Positions 8,530-17,094 of a DNA stretch of 64,000 nt are shown piece by piece (the first letter of the stretch is position 1; every line of letters starts with the position of its first letter). The position numbers and the translations under genes were made by a program. The notes beneath the pieces are model-generated. The model was given only the letters and a program-made list of their open reading frames with translations. It ran no database searches and was not told the DNA's origin. Location: the NCBI RefSeq assembly GCF_002807685.1, contig NZ_PEAX01000001.1, forward strand, positions 186,001 through 250,000, given 5' to 3'. The DNA comes from Neoalteromonas flava (GTDB lineage Bacteria; Pseudomonadota; Gammaproteobacteria; Enterobacterales; Alteromonadaceae).

Positions 8530-10545
8530 ATGATTGCCCCAGCGGATGCTGTTAAACAAATAGCTAATTGGTTAAACCAACGTAGCCAAACTGTTAATCA
8601 TCGTCAGTTATTATTGCTCTGTGGCGAGCAAAGCTGGGGTGAGCGCATTGCTGAACACATTTGGTGTAACTTTTCCTCGCGCACTAACAATGAAGTATTG
8701 CGACTCTGGCTTGGCACTCGCGGTAGCGATGAGCAACATGCAGCGTTAAGTAATGCAAAGCAATGGTTAGGGCAAGAGCTCGACCTCATTATTTTTAATG
8801 CCCATGCGCACTTAGACATTGATGCACTACTCGCCGTCAGTGGCACCTTGCGTCATCAGGGACTCATTGTGTTGCTTTGTCCTGCGCGGGAAAATTGGTC
8901 CAGTGAGCTAGATTGCATACAACGACCCTCTTTGGGAATCGAGATCTCACACAGCTATTTCGCCGAATGGTTTAATAGCGTGCTCGCAGATGAAGCCACG
9001 ATCGCCTCAATAGAACAAAAAACAGCACAGGTAAAACTACCGATATCACCTGTTGCAGCTGCTGACAAAACACAGTTTGACGTTGCCGCACCATTTAAAA
9101 CCCAAGACCAAAGCGACATAGCAAAGAATGTCTTGCGACAACTTGCATCACCGCACAAGGTTTGTGTGGCCATAACTGCACCTCGTGGCCGCGGCAAAAG
9201 CTGGCTAGCCAGCTGGCTTATCCAACAATATATTCAACGCTCTCAGTCTGTAATACTGATTTCATCGCGTGCCAAAGCTGCGCAAACAATATTTCAGCAA
9301 ACGGATCCAATGAATGCCAGAGAGCACCTTCAATATGCAGCGCCGGACGATGATATCAGCCGTTTATCTGAGGTCGATTTAGTGGTCATTGATGAAGCTG
9401 CCAGCATCCCCGTGCCAATGCTTGAACGTATATGCCAAGCAGCACCAAGTTGCCTGCTAACAACCACCACTGATGGATATGAGGGAACTGGTCAGGGGTT
9501 CATACAGCGCCTACTCCCTGGCATTGAACCTTTATATCAATCGTTAAGCCATTACCAACTTGAGCAGCCGGTCCGGTGGTACCGTAATGATCGTCTCGAA
9601 AGCATACTCGCACAAATGACTTGCCAAACGTTGGCAAAAGCCGTCCAACCTAAAAAAATAGACCTTTCGCTAACTTATACCCTGCGCCAGATTGAATCCC
9701 CGGCTTTGCTGAGTTCCCCGCAGAAACTGTATGCCCTGTTTACACTTTTACGAGATGCACACTATCAAACAAAAACTGCTGACCTTGTGCGCTTACTTGA
9801 CTCACCAGACCATGCTATTTATATCGCTGAAAATAGCACTTCGTTATTAGGTGCATGCGTGGTGATCAAGGAAGGAAATTCACAGTTAGCTGAACTTGCC
9901 AGCCCCATCTCACAAGGCCAAAGACGTCCACAAGGACACCTGTCATTGCAGCTCATGGCTTTTCATACTGCATCTCCTGAGTACTGCCATTTGAGTGCAT
10001 GGCGTATAAATCGGATAGTGGTGTTAGAACAAGCCCGTCAGCATGGCGTAGCTAGTGCGCTTTTAGGCTTTGTCGAACAACAAGCGAAAAGCAAACATGT
10101 TGATGTTATGTCTACGCTATTTGGTGAAAAAGCGTATTTAAATAACTTTTGGGAGAAAAACGCATATTCAAGGTTCTATAGTGGTGATCGGCAAAATAAA
10201 GCCAGTAACAGTCAAAATGTTTTGTACACCAAAGTGTTAAACCCAGCGCTAAAGCAATGGTTTGACCATGGAGGAGCGCTAACCACATTGCAACAGACGC
10301 GAAAACTGTATGATTTTATCGCTGGATGGCGAGGGCTTGCCTCTATTCAGGAGGCGTTGCTAGCTTTTAGCGATATAGCTACTAATACCGAAAACCTACC
10401 AATATTAAACCACATCGCTAAGCAACAGCGCTGCGAATTAACAGAACTGGTTAGTGTATTTGCGCTAGAGGGTAAGAAACAGCTTGCTGAAAAATTGCGC
10501 GATGAATTGCAAATAGCGCTAACAGCGCTTGAAACAGACGACTAG
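8530..10545 (+). CDS. tmcA: tRNA(Met) cytidine acetyltransferase TmcA
   Basis: RNA-modifying enzyme that makes N4-acetylcytidine at the wobble base of elongator tRNA-Met. Domains in order: an N-terminal DUF1726-like region, a RecD-like helicase module with Walker A APRGRGKSWL (about residue 217) and Walker B VVIDEAASIP (about 284), then a GNAT domain with INRIVVLEQARQHGVASALL-type motif A (about 495-512), and a C-terminal tail. The length of 671 residues is normal for the family. The terminator 75 bp downstream is shared with the convergent TPR gene. Confidence 0.95.
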   Translation: MIAPADAVKQIANWLNQRSQTVNHRQLLLLCGEQSWGERIAEHIWCNFSSRTNNEVLRLWLGTRGSDEQHAALSNAKQWLGQELDLIIFNAHAHLDIDALLAVSGTLRHQGLIVLLCPARENWSSELDCIQRPSLGIEISHSYFAEWFNSVLADEATIASIEQKTAQVKLPISPVAAADKTQFDVAAPFKTQDQSDIAKNVLRQLASPHKVCVAITAPRGRGKSWLASWLIQQYIQRSQSVILISSRAKAAQTIFQQTDPMNAREHLQYAAPDDDISRLSEVDLVVIDEAASIPVPMLERICQAAPSCLLTTTTDGYEGTGQGFIQRLLPGIEPLYQSLSHYQLEQPVRWYRNDRLESILAQMTCQTLAKAVQPKKIDLSLTYTLRQIESPALLSSPQKLYALFTLLRDAHYQTKTADLVRLLDSPDHAIYIAENSTSLLGACVVIKEGNSQLAELASPISQGQRRPQGHLSLQLMAFHTASPEYCHLSAWRINRIVVLEQARQHGVASALLGFVEQQAKSKHVDVMSTLFGEKAYLNNFWEKNAYSRFYSGDRQNKASNSQNVLYTKVLNPALKQWFDHGGALTTLQQTRKLYDFIAGWRGLASIQEALLAFSDIATNTENLPILNHIAKQQRCELTELVSVFALEGKKQLAEKLRDELQIALTALETDD

Positions 10546-10619
10546 CATGGCAAGACTCGCTCATTGCTTGGGCCTAACACATGCCGGAATTAGGGCTACC
10601 AGCACTCGAAAACAAGCAT

Positions 10620-10645
10620 AAAAAAAGCCCCTTACGGGGCTTTTG
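10620..10645. terminator. Bidirectional Rho-independent terminator (tmcA / TPR gene)
   Basis: Perfect stem AAAAGCCCC / GGGGCTTTT with a TTAC loop, A-rich on the left and T-rich on the right, so it can work for both convergent genes (tmcA on plus, TonB-operon end on minus; the latter's stop is at 10647). Confidence 0.88.
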
Positions 10646-10646
10646 A

Positions 10647-11912
10647 TTAGGAAAGATTAATTCCTCTGTTCTTCGCCTTTTCGCGAATATACGGTTCCCA
10701 CGCAAGTGCATTGCGTCGAATTGAATTGTCTTTCTTCGCTTGTTGCACATGACGATAAGCTTCACGGAAATTACCCGTATAGAAGTTTGCTTCCATTAAT
10801 GAGAAATGGATACGCCCTTCATCCGGTGCGCCACGCTCTAATGCACTATTCAATGCAACAATCGCGTCTTTGTAGCGCTCGGCAGTTAACAACAACACAC
10901 CTTGCTTACGGAAGTGTTCGGGATCTGAGCTTAAGCTCGCCGCTTGTCCGTAAAACTTGGCAGCGTCCAGATATTCTTTTGCCTGGTGCAGCGTATTGGC
11001 AAGTGCTGCCAAACTATCTGCATCACGCTTGATCAAACCCTGCTCAATATACTTCTGTTGTATCTTGGCTGATTTGTAAGGAATATCGTTTGTCGCATAC
11101 AACTGCGCCAACGCCTTAACTTCAGACGTTTTGGTTAAAAACCCTTGGTCATGAGCAATTTCAAATATTGAAAGTGCGCGCTTATAGTCTTCGACCAGCA
11201 TGTAGAAGAAACCTAACTGGGTCCACCACTGCTTAGTTTCAGGAAATAGCTTAACCAACATTTCTGCCACTTCTACCGTTTGCGGATATAGCTTACGCTC
11301 ATAATAAGAAGTCAACTTAAGAACGTGAGGGTTCTTATTTGGCTCGTCATACAAAGCAATCGCTTTATCAGCGGGATCGATCATTTTATCGAGCTGGCCA
11401 TTCTCATAGTAAGCCTGTGCAATTCGCGTATAAACGTCTGGATCTTGCTTACAGGTAATGTCCATCCACTTTGTATACCAATCGATCGCATCACCATACT
11501 TTTTCTCTTGCATACTCAAATCGCCGAGTAACTTCAGCGTTTGCGTATATTCAAGATCATTAAGTACGCGCGTACTTACGGCACCTTTAAGATAATCCAA
11601 GGCTTTAGTGCCCTGCCCCTCTTGTGCAGCAAGCAAGTTACCGATAAAACGGTCTACGTAGGCTCTGTCAAAATCATCGGAGGCGTCAATATCGTATAAA
11701 ACTTCAAGCGCTTCAGTCATCAAGTCCTGATTGTAAAACTCAAATGCCTGTTGCACTTTTTTACCGGTACGCTCACCCACTAACTGGGTCTTACCTTTTT
11801 GGTATCCCGGACATTCAATCGGTTGTGACTGCGCATATACTTGCGCCGACAACAAAAACGTACCTGCAAGCATTGACCCGACGATTGAACGATTAAACAT
11901 TTTCTTCATCAT
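10647..11912 (-). CDS. Periplasmic TPR protein of the TonB system operon
   Basis: A 421-residue protein with a signal peptide (start MMKKMFNRSIVGSMLAGTFL, cleavage near VYAQ). Repeated helical units follow, for example AFEFYNQDLMTEALEVLYDI, DAIDWYTKWM, AIVALNSALERGAPDEGRIH, which read as tetratricopeptide repeats throughout. It is the last gene of a six-gene operon with DUF3450, a long ExbB-like protein, ExbB, ExbD and TonB, 2 bp downstream of tonB. TPR proteins with this placement are standard in Alteromonadales/Vibrio TonB2-type clusters (sometimes called TtpC-associated). A role as a periplasmic scaffold is inferred. Confidence 0.85.
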   Translation of the reverse strand: MMKKMFNRSIVGSMLAGTFLLSAQVYAQSQPIECPGYQKGKTQLVGERTGKKVQQAFEFYNQDLMTEALEVLYDIDASDDFDRAYVDRFIGNLLAAQEGQGTKALDYLKGAVSTRVLNDLEYTQTLKLLGDLSMQEKKYGDAIDWYTKWMDITCKQDPDVYTRIAQAYYENGQLDKMIDPADKAIALYDEPNKNPHVLKLTSYYERKLYPQTVEVAEMLVKLFPETKQWWTQLGFFYMLVEDYKRALSIFEIAHDQGFLTKTSEVKALAQLYATNDIPYKSAKIQQKYIEQGLIKRDADSLAALANTLHQAKEYLDAAKFYGQAASLSSDPEHFRKQGVLLLTAERYKDAIVALNSALERGAPDEGRIHFSLMEANFYTGNFREAYRHVQQAKKDNSIRRNALAWEPYIREKAKNRGINLS

Positions 11913-11914
11913 GA

Positions 11915-12526
11915 TTATTGCTCCAAGGTAAAGTCTAGTTGCACAAACATGTTGAACTGCTTAACTGGCTTGCCATCAACGATTTTTGGTCTGTATTTCC
12001 ATTTCGCTAGCGCGCGACGCGCTTCGCGATCGAATAGACGTTTAGGCTCAGCTTCAAGAACAACAATGTCCTCTACACCACCCACTTCGTTGATTGTGAA
12101 CTGAAGTTTTACCCAACCTTCCTTACCGTCACGAGCAGCCTGTACAGGATACTTCGGGTCGATACGAACGATAGGAGTTGCTTCACCATCACGCGCCATA
12201 GCGCCAACACCACCGATATCCACACCAACACCACCAGTATCAATACCTGGAACAACTAAACTAAAGCCGTCAGTGCTAGGCTCTTCAGCCTCTGGCTCAG
12301 TTTGTTCTAACTTAGGTGGCTCTTGCGGTGGTGGCGGAGGCGGAGGCGGCTTACGAGTACGCGTTTGCGTCTCTTCATCCGGCTCAGCCATGACAATGTC
12401 GATAATCGGAGCAGGTGCTACTTCATCCGCCGGACGAGCTGAATTTTCGATTAGTTTCGCCATAACAACGAACAAACCAAACGCAACAGCCGCGCCGACT
12501 AGAATAGATAGTATAAATCTAACCAT
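11915..12526 (-). CDS. tonB: TonB energy-transducing protein
   Basis: A 203-residue TonB. It has an N-terminal membrane anchor (VRFILSILVGAAVAFGLFVV), a proline-rich spanning region with an uninterrupted run of eight prolines (about residue 60) then acidic-proline stretches, and a C-terminal TonB domain with YPVQAARDGKEGWVKLQFT and the end motif KWKYRPKIVDGKPV. It links proton motive force from ExbB/ExbD to outer-membrane receptors. The short periplasmic linker is like the TonB2 class. The gene is 1 bp from exbD upstream. Confidence 0.95.
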   Translation of the reverse strand: MVRFILSILVGAAVAFGLFVVMAKLIENSARPADEVAPAPIIDIVMAEPDEETQTRTRKPPPPPPPPQEPPKLEQTEPEAEEPSTDGFSLVVPGIDTGGVGVDIGGVGAMARDGEATPIVRIDPKYPVQAARDGKEGWVKLQFTINEVGGVEDIVVLEAEPKRLFDREARRALAKWKYRPKIVDGKPVKQFNMFVQLDFTLEQ

Positions 12527-12527
12527 C

Positions 12528-12926
12528 TTACCCCCTCGCCGCTACTGAGACACGGTCGACACCTGCAGCTTTAACCTGATCCATAATCTCTACCACTAAG
12601 CCGTGTTTAGCTTTCACATCGGCTTGGATGATTACGTAATCTGTTGGCTGTTCGGTCAACAAGCGTTCAACATTAGCTCTGACACTATCGGCAGAGACCT
12701 GGCGCTTATCTAACCAGACATCACCGTCTTCGGTGACCGCAATAAAAATGTTAGCATTTTTATGCAGCACAGCGCGGCTAGCATCTGGCTTATTTACTTC
12801 TATCCCGGCTTCTTTTACGAAAACCGTGGTTACGATGAAGAAGATCAGCATGATAAACACGATGTCTAGCATCGGTGTCATGTCAATTGCTGCATCCTCT
12901 TCTGGCTCTCTTACTTTACGACCCAT
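12528..12926 (-). CDS. exbD: ExbD-type biopolymer transport protein
   Basis: A 132-residue protein. One N-terminal transmembrane helix contains the functional Asp in the motif AIDMTPMLDIVFIMLIFFIV (residues 13-32; the D in PMLDIVF is the proton-path residue). The C-terminal periplasmic part carries the GDVWLDKRQVS and DYVIIQADVKAKHGLVVEIMDQVKAAGV pattern of ExbD/TolR. It pairs with ExbB (13 bp upstream) and TonB (downstream). Confidence 0.95.
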   Translation of the reverse strand: MGRKVREPEEDAAIDMTPMLDIVFIMLIFFIVTTVFVKEAGIEVNKPDASRAVLHKNANIFIAVTEDGDVWLDKRQVSADSVRANVERLLTEQPTDYVIIQADVKAKHGLVVEIMDQVKAAGVDRVSVAARG

Positions 12927-12938
12927 ATCAATCTCTCT

Positions 12939-13463
12939 TTAGTGATGCGGCAGGCTATCGACTAAGCCTTCTCTGGCGATCTTTGCTTTAGCCTCAAGAC
13001 GAGAGCTGACAAACAAGCCAGATAACGCCGCAACCATTCCAGCCATTGTTGGGATTGTTGCCATTGAAATACCAGCGGCCATCAAACGGGCATTACTAGT
13101 ACCTTGTGTCGCCATCGTTTCAAATACTGTGATCATTCCGGTAACGGTTCCCAATAATCCTATTAGAGGACACATGGCAACTAAAGTTCGAATAATCAAC
13201 AAACGAGCATTTAATTCGTCTGACGCTTGTGAAATCCAGGCATCACGGATTCTATGCGCATACCAAGAGGTAGTGTCTTTGCGTGCTTCCCAATCAGCAA
13301 TAATTTTGCTTTTTACTTTTGGGAACACAGCAGACAGGTACCAGTAGCGCTCTATCATCAAAGCCCACATGAGAAAGAGCGCAGCGGCGACGAAATACAA
13401 TACGTCACCGCCAGTAGCGATAAACTCCCTGACCGATTCCCATAATCCAATCAGGTAAAGCAT
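12939..13463 (-). CDS. exbB: ExbB-type proton channel (MotA/TolQ/ExbB family)
   Basis: A 174-residue inner-membrane protein with three hydrophobic segments. The family signature is seen in LIGLLGTVTGMITVFETMA (about residue 113) and MAAGISMATIPTMAGMVAAL. The short form without a long N-terminal extension is the TonB2-system ExbB2 class. It sits directly after the long ExbB-like gene (stop-to-start gap of 1 bp) and before exbD. Confidence 0.94.
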   Translation of the reverse strand: MLYLIGLWESVREFIATGGDVLYFVAAALFLMWALMIERYWYLSAVFPKVKSKIIADWEARKDTTSWYAHRIRDAWISQASDELNARLLIIRTLVAMCPLIGLLGTVTGMITVFETMATQGTSNARLMAAGISMATIPTMAGMVAALSGLFVSSRLEAKAKIAREGLVDSLPHH

Positions 13464-13464
13464 A

Positions 13465-14823
13465 TTAAGCTTTCTCCGTCTCTGCGTGAGTTGCGATGAT
13501 GCCAGCAGTTTGCTCGTCTAAGATATGTACAATAGACTTGCTGCGTGACGCCACGATGCTATGCGTTAGGATAAGTGGTAGTGCTGCGATAATACCTTGA
13601 GCTGTTGTTACCAACGCCATTGAGATACTACCAGCCATCATACGAGGGTCACCTGTACCGAACAATGTGATTGTTTGGAAGGTTGCAATCATACCCAATA
13701 CCGTACCCAATAGACCGAGCAACGGAGCAATGGCAGCGAAAATCTTGATGACATTGATACCTGCTTCAATACGCGGTAGTTCACGCAAAATGGCTTCATC
13801 AAGTTTCAATTCTAAGTTTTCAGCATCTGCATTCTTATTCTCATGGTAAACCGCAAGAATTCGACCTAACGGGTTAGAGCTAGATGGGTTGTCAGGGTTG
13901 TTAAGCTGTGACTTGATTTTGCCACCAACCAAAGTCAACGTAATTAGTTTGTACAAACCAATCAATAGACCGATAACTAGCATGCCTGTGATTACATAAC
14001 CAACCACACCACCAGCATGATAACGCTCTTCTAATGTCGCTTTTTGCTTCAAGAGGCCTAGGATCGCGCCACGAGAAGGGTCTGCGTAGAATGGGATAAC
14101 ACCAGAGTTTGCACCGCGCAACTCCATTGCTGAATCCACTAAATAACCATCTGGCTGACGGCCAAGAGGCTGCACAGCATCATTAGCATCGTCGTAGACT
14201 AAGTAGCCTTCATCACCAATAAGGTTGAACGTACCCACACGCACAACTTCTTGTGTAGTCGTACCACCATCCAAGCTAATAACTTGTGTAGTGAAGCGAG
14301 ATACTTGACCTGATTCGGTCATTTCGGTTTGTAGTGCGAACCAAAGATCTTCCAACTCACCGATATTCGGTAAGCCTTTAGACTCTTCAGACATTTCTGC
14401 TAGGAAAGCGTCACGCCCAGGATATTCAGCACTTACGATCGACGTAGCAATGCGGCCATAGGCTTCAGAAGCTGCCTGACGTACCACACCGAACATTTCA
14501 CCAAGCGTACCGGTTGCATTGTCCAGCTCAATTTCTTTTTCAGTTAACGTGGTCTCGTTATCAGCGAACTGCTGCTGTAAACGGTCGCCGCGATCCTGCT
14601 CAGCTTTTAATTGAGCTTCTGCACGACGCAATAACGCTTGCTTGTCAGCACGCTCACTGCGGAATTCCGCTTCACGTTGTTCGTTAATACGCGCTTGAGA
14701 AACACGATTTTCTTTAACTTCTTCAAGCAGTTCTTTTAGCGACTTAGCGTCCTGTGCATAGGCACCTGCAGACAAAACCGTTACAGTTGCCGCTGTCAGT
14801 AATGTTTTAATAATCTTATTCAT
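13465..14823 (-). CDS. Long MotA/TolQ/ExbB-family protein with periplasmic coiled coil (TtpC-like)
   Basis: A 452-residue protein. Signal peptide MNKIIKTLLTAATVTVLSAG; an N-terminal charged coiled-coil region (about residues 25-110, KELLEEVKENRV to TEKEIELDNA); a central periplasmic domain; then a C-terminal ExbB core with IAPLLGLLGTVLGMIATFQ (about 370) and MAGSISMALVTTAQGI. This matches TtpC of Vibrio, which is needed for TonB2-dependent uptake in addition to ExbB2/ExbD2. It lies 6 bp after the DUF3450 gene and immediately before exbB. The role is inferred from that family. Confidence 0.9.
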   Translation of the reverse strand: MNKIIKTLLTAATVTVLSAGAYAQDAKSLKELLEEVKENRVSQARINEQREAEFRSERADKQALLRRAEAQLKAEQDRGDRLQQQFADNETTLTEKEIELDNATGTLGEMFGVVRQAASEAYGRIATSIVSAEYPGRDAFLAEMSEESKGLPNIGELEDLWFALQTEMTESGQVSRFTTQVISLDGGTTTQEVVRVGTFNLIGDEGYLVYDDANDAVQPLGRQPDGYLVDSAMELRGANSGVIPFYADPSRGAILGLLKQKATLEERYHAGGVVGYVITGMLVIGLLIGLYKLITLTLVGGKIKSQLNNPDNPSSSNPLGRILAVYHENKNADAENLELKLDEAILRELPRIEAGINVIKIFAAIAPLLGLLGTVLGMIATFQTITLFGTGDPRMMAGSISMALVTTAQGIIAALPLILTHSIVASRSKSIVHILDEQTAGIIATHAETEKA

Positions 14824-14829
14824 TACTAA

Positions 14830-15612
14830 TTACTCCGCAGCTTTGATAGGTAATTTAATAAGGTCAGCAGGAATGATGCCTTGTGCCATCTTCACTGCAT
14901 CAACAACTGAGTTAAGATATTCATCACCTAAGCGTTCCCACTTACGTGCATCGTTATCCCAACGCCATGCTGCGGTTTGATCCAACGATAATGCTAGCAA
15001 CGCTGTACGTCCCAAGTTAAAGAAATCAACCGTGACTTCAGTGCCTGCATCATCCAATGTGCCTTGATAAGACTGGATGCGCGTGCCGTACTCGTTTTCA
15101 ATTTGGTAAGCTTCAATAACCTGACGGAACTGTTCAGAAACAGTTACGTTTGAGTTGCTCATAATATCGCGCAAACGTTGAACACGCTCTTTACGCTCAA
15201 CTAGATTGATTGGAATATCCAAATCAATGAACTTATCCAAGCTGTCGATCATGCGATACATCAATGGCACGATACCTTTCTTCGTGTCTTCAATGCTATC
15301 GATCTGGCGCTGCAATGAATCAATCGCGCGCTGCTGGTCTGCAACTAAGCCTGCGAGATAGTCGTTGTAGACCTTTAAGTTTTCTGTTTCATCAACGACC
15401 GAACGATACTCAACAAGCAATTCCTGTGATTGCTCAAACAAGGCGTTAATTTTTTCTTGAGATTTTGCAGCCGCAGCGTGGATCTTGAATTCTTCATCAT
15501 GAAGATCTTTAAGCGGATCTGCAGAGACAATGGCGCTACTACCAAGTGCGAAAGCACCCATGACGGTAGCAGCAATAAGAGTTCTCTTGCTCATATTGGA
15601 CATAGTTCCCAA
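14830..15612 (-). CDS. DUF3450 family periplasmic protein of TonB operon
   Basis: A 260-residue protein. A signal peptide (MSKRTLIAATVMGAFALGSS, cleavage near VSAD) is followed by a long coiled-coil helix (about residues 45-120) and a C-terminal globular part ending in DLIKLPIKAAE. This is the DUF3450 pattern that accompanies TtpC-type TonB systems. It is the first gene of the six-gene operon. The reading frame begins MGTMSNMSKR; the Met at residue 7 (15594) gives the best signal peptide. The molecular function is unknown. Confidence 0.85.
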   Translation of the reverse strand: MGTMSNMSKRTLIAATVMGAFALGSSAIVSADPLKDLHDEEFKIHAAAAKSQEKINALFEQSQELLVEYRSVVDETENLKVYNDYLAGLVADQQRAIDSLQRQIDSIEDTKKGIVPLMYRMIDSLDKFIDLDIPINLVERKERVQRLRDIMSNSNVTVSEQFRQVIEAYQIENEYGTRIQSYQGTLDDAGTEVTVDFFNLGRTALLALSLDQTAAWRWDNDARKWERLGDEYLNSVVDAVKMAQGIIPADLIKLPIKAAE

Positions 15613-15948
15613 CCAATTTTCTTGTTCGAATCCTCGCGTGTAACCGAATGTTTCAGCGAGGGGCTATTAAACCGTTAGTTAATTTTCTGATAGATGTGTG
15701 CAATCGAAAATTGCCCAGGACTTGCGGATGGTCACATGGATACGCTAATAAAGTCAAGCTGGCTGGGATCAAATGCAGATTATTTGTTACAGATTTGTAA
15801 GCAGCTCGTACCAGTTTTACTGGGCTGACGAATACCCACCACAGGTAATGAAACAGATTTTACAATTCGTAACAATGGTACAGGTGCATTTTTAACCTCA
15901 CATCGTATCCTTATATACAACGACGAATCACAGCGTAAAGGAAATATT
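15613..15948. other. 336-bp intergenic region between divergent genes
   Basis: Divergent promoter region for the minus-strand TonB operon and the plus-strand Sel1-type gene. There is no ORF, RNA or strong hairpin that I can recognise. A TATATAC-type -10 candidate at about 15912-15918 lies upstream of the plus gene, and AAAGGA at about 15937 is its ribosome-binding site. No clear Fur-type palindrome was seen. Confidence 0.4.
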
Positions 15949-16443
15949 ATGTCGATTAAAAAGCAACTGTTGGTGTGTGCGGCGCTTGTAACATTAAGCT
16001 TACCATCGTTAGCTCAAGAACGAACTAGGGATGGGATGTGGATGACTGAATACACCAATACCGTACAAAACGGTTTGTATGCCCTGAACTCAAAGAATTA
16101 CGAAAAAGCTTTTAACAAGCTGTCTGAAGGCGCAAAGCTAGGGAGTAAAGAAGCACAATTTTACCTCGCGCAAATGTATTTAAATGGCTGGGGCATGGAG
16201 CCAGACTATAAGTTGGGCTGGATGTGGTTTAAAGTCGCGATGGAACAACGCACACAGGAATGGCGCGATGCTGAACGCCAACTAACGGCCGCCTTGCCTG
16301 CAGACTTTATCAAAGCCATGGAGCCCTTTGTTGCAGAGCATATTGCTCAATACGGCGCTGAAGCACAGGATTTGAGGTGTTTAAAACGTACTCAGGTAGG
16401 CTCCAACATTCGTGAAATTATTTGCGAAAAGCGCTCTTACTGA
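15949..16443 (+). CDS. Secreted Sel1-repeat protein
   Basis: A 164-residue protein with a signal peptide (MSIKKQLLVCAALVTLSLPS, cleavage after LAQ). The Sel1-like repeat is seen in NYEKAFNKLSEGAKLGSKEA and AQFYLAQMYLNGWGMEPDYKLGWMWF-type spacing (about residues 48-90). The C-terminal part holds two cysteines (LRC...IIC) that could form a disulphide. It is a single gene with its own terminator. The function is unknown; Sel1 repeats usually mediate protein contacts. Confidence 0.8.
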   Translation: MSIKKQLLVCAALVTLSLPSLAQERTRDGMWMTEYTNTVQNGLYALNSKNYEKAFNKLSEGAKLGSKEAQFYLAQMYLNGWGMEPDYKLGWMWFKVAMEQRTQEWRDAERQLTAALPADFIKAMEPFVAEHIAQYGAEAQDLRCLKRTQVGSNIREIICEKRSY

Positions 16444-16477
16444 TCTCTTAAAGACGCGGTATACTGAGAAGACTTGT

Positions 16478-16502
16478 AACGCCAGCTTTTGCTGGCGTTT
16501 TA
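16478..16502 (+). terminator. Rho-independent terminator
   Basis: Stem AACGCCAGC / GCTGGCGTT with a TTTT loop followed by TTTAC, placed 35 bp after the Sel1-type gene and 26 bp before the next plus-strand ORF. Confidence 0.85.
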
Positions 16503-16527
16503 CTATCATTTAAAATAATAAATTAAC

Positions 16528-17088
16528 ATGAAGTACAAACCCAGTTACCAACTTGACGTCGATGGACGTCCCGTATACGTATTTGACGACGTCTGTGATT
16601 TAACCGAAGTAAAGTCGCTCTATGCCGGATTAGACAATAGTGCCTACCGCAAAAATGAAGTTGCGCGTCCTGACACGCAGGACTTCAAACATTGGGCCGT
16701 GAACCTCAATAGCGAACAAATCTTGGCATTACCCCTCTATCAGAAACTGATGAATGCGGTAGAACAAAGCGCTGGCAAACGCTATCAAGCTTATCGTGGA
16801 TACTGTAATCATGCAGCGTTTGGCGACATGCTGTTTACCCATACCGATTGTTTACCTGACAGTGATGAAATGACGGCGTTGGTTTACATTTGCCCTGAAT
16901 GGGACATTGAATGGGGGGGCGAAACCTTGTTTTTCAATAAGCATGATGATTGTGCCTATGCCTGTACCCCGAAACCGGGTCGTGTCGTGGTTTTTCACGG
17001 TGCGATCAAACATGTTGGCCGGCCGCCAAACCGAATTTGCTACAAACCACGTTATACGTTGGCGTTTAAACTCGAACCCGCGCAATAA
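16528..17088 (+). CDS. 2-oxoglutarate/Fe(II)-dependent oxygenase (2OG-FeII_Oxy_3 type)
   Basis: A 186-residue double-stranded beta-helix protein. The facial triad is visible: HTD (in LFTHTDCLPDSDEM, about residue 111-113) and a distal His in VVFHGAIKHVGRPP (about 158-164), followed by YTLAFK after the Arg that usually binds 2-oxoglutarate (PRYTLAF). It is convergent with the TPR-oxygenase gene (6 bp between stops). It belongs to a local set of four such oxygenases. The substrate is unknown: peptide, protein side chain or small molecule. Confidence 0.85.
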   Translation: MKYKPSYQLDVDGRPVYVFDDVCDLTEVKSLYAGLDNSAYRKNEVARPDTQDFKHWAVNLNSEQILALPLYQKLMNAVEQSAGKRYQAYRGYCNHAAFGDMLFTHTDCLPDSDEMTALVYICPEWDIEWGGETLFFNKHDDCAYACTPKPGRVVVFHGAIKHVGRPPNRICYKPRYTLAFKLEPAQ

Positions 17089-17094
17089 TGCAGG

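Noticed and set aside
12273-12548. Plus-strand ORF with a glycine run opposite tonB
   Set aside because: The glycine run is the antisense of the TonB proline run; the minus-strand TonB frame is well supported by domain and operon context.
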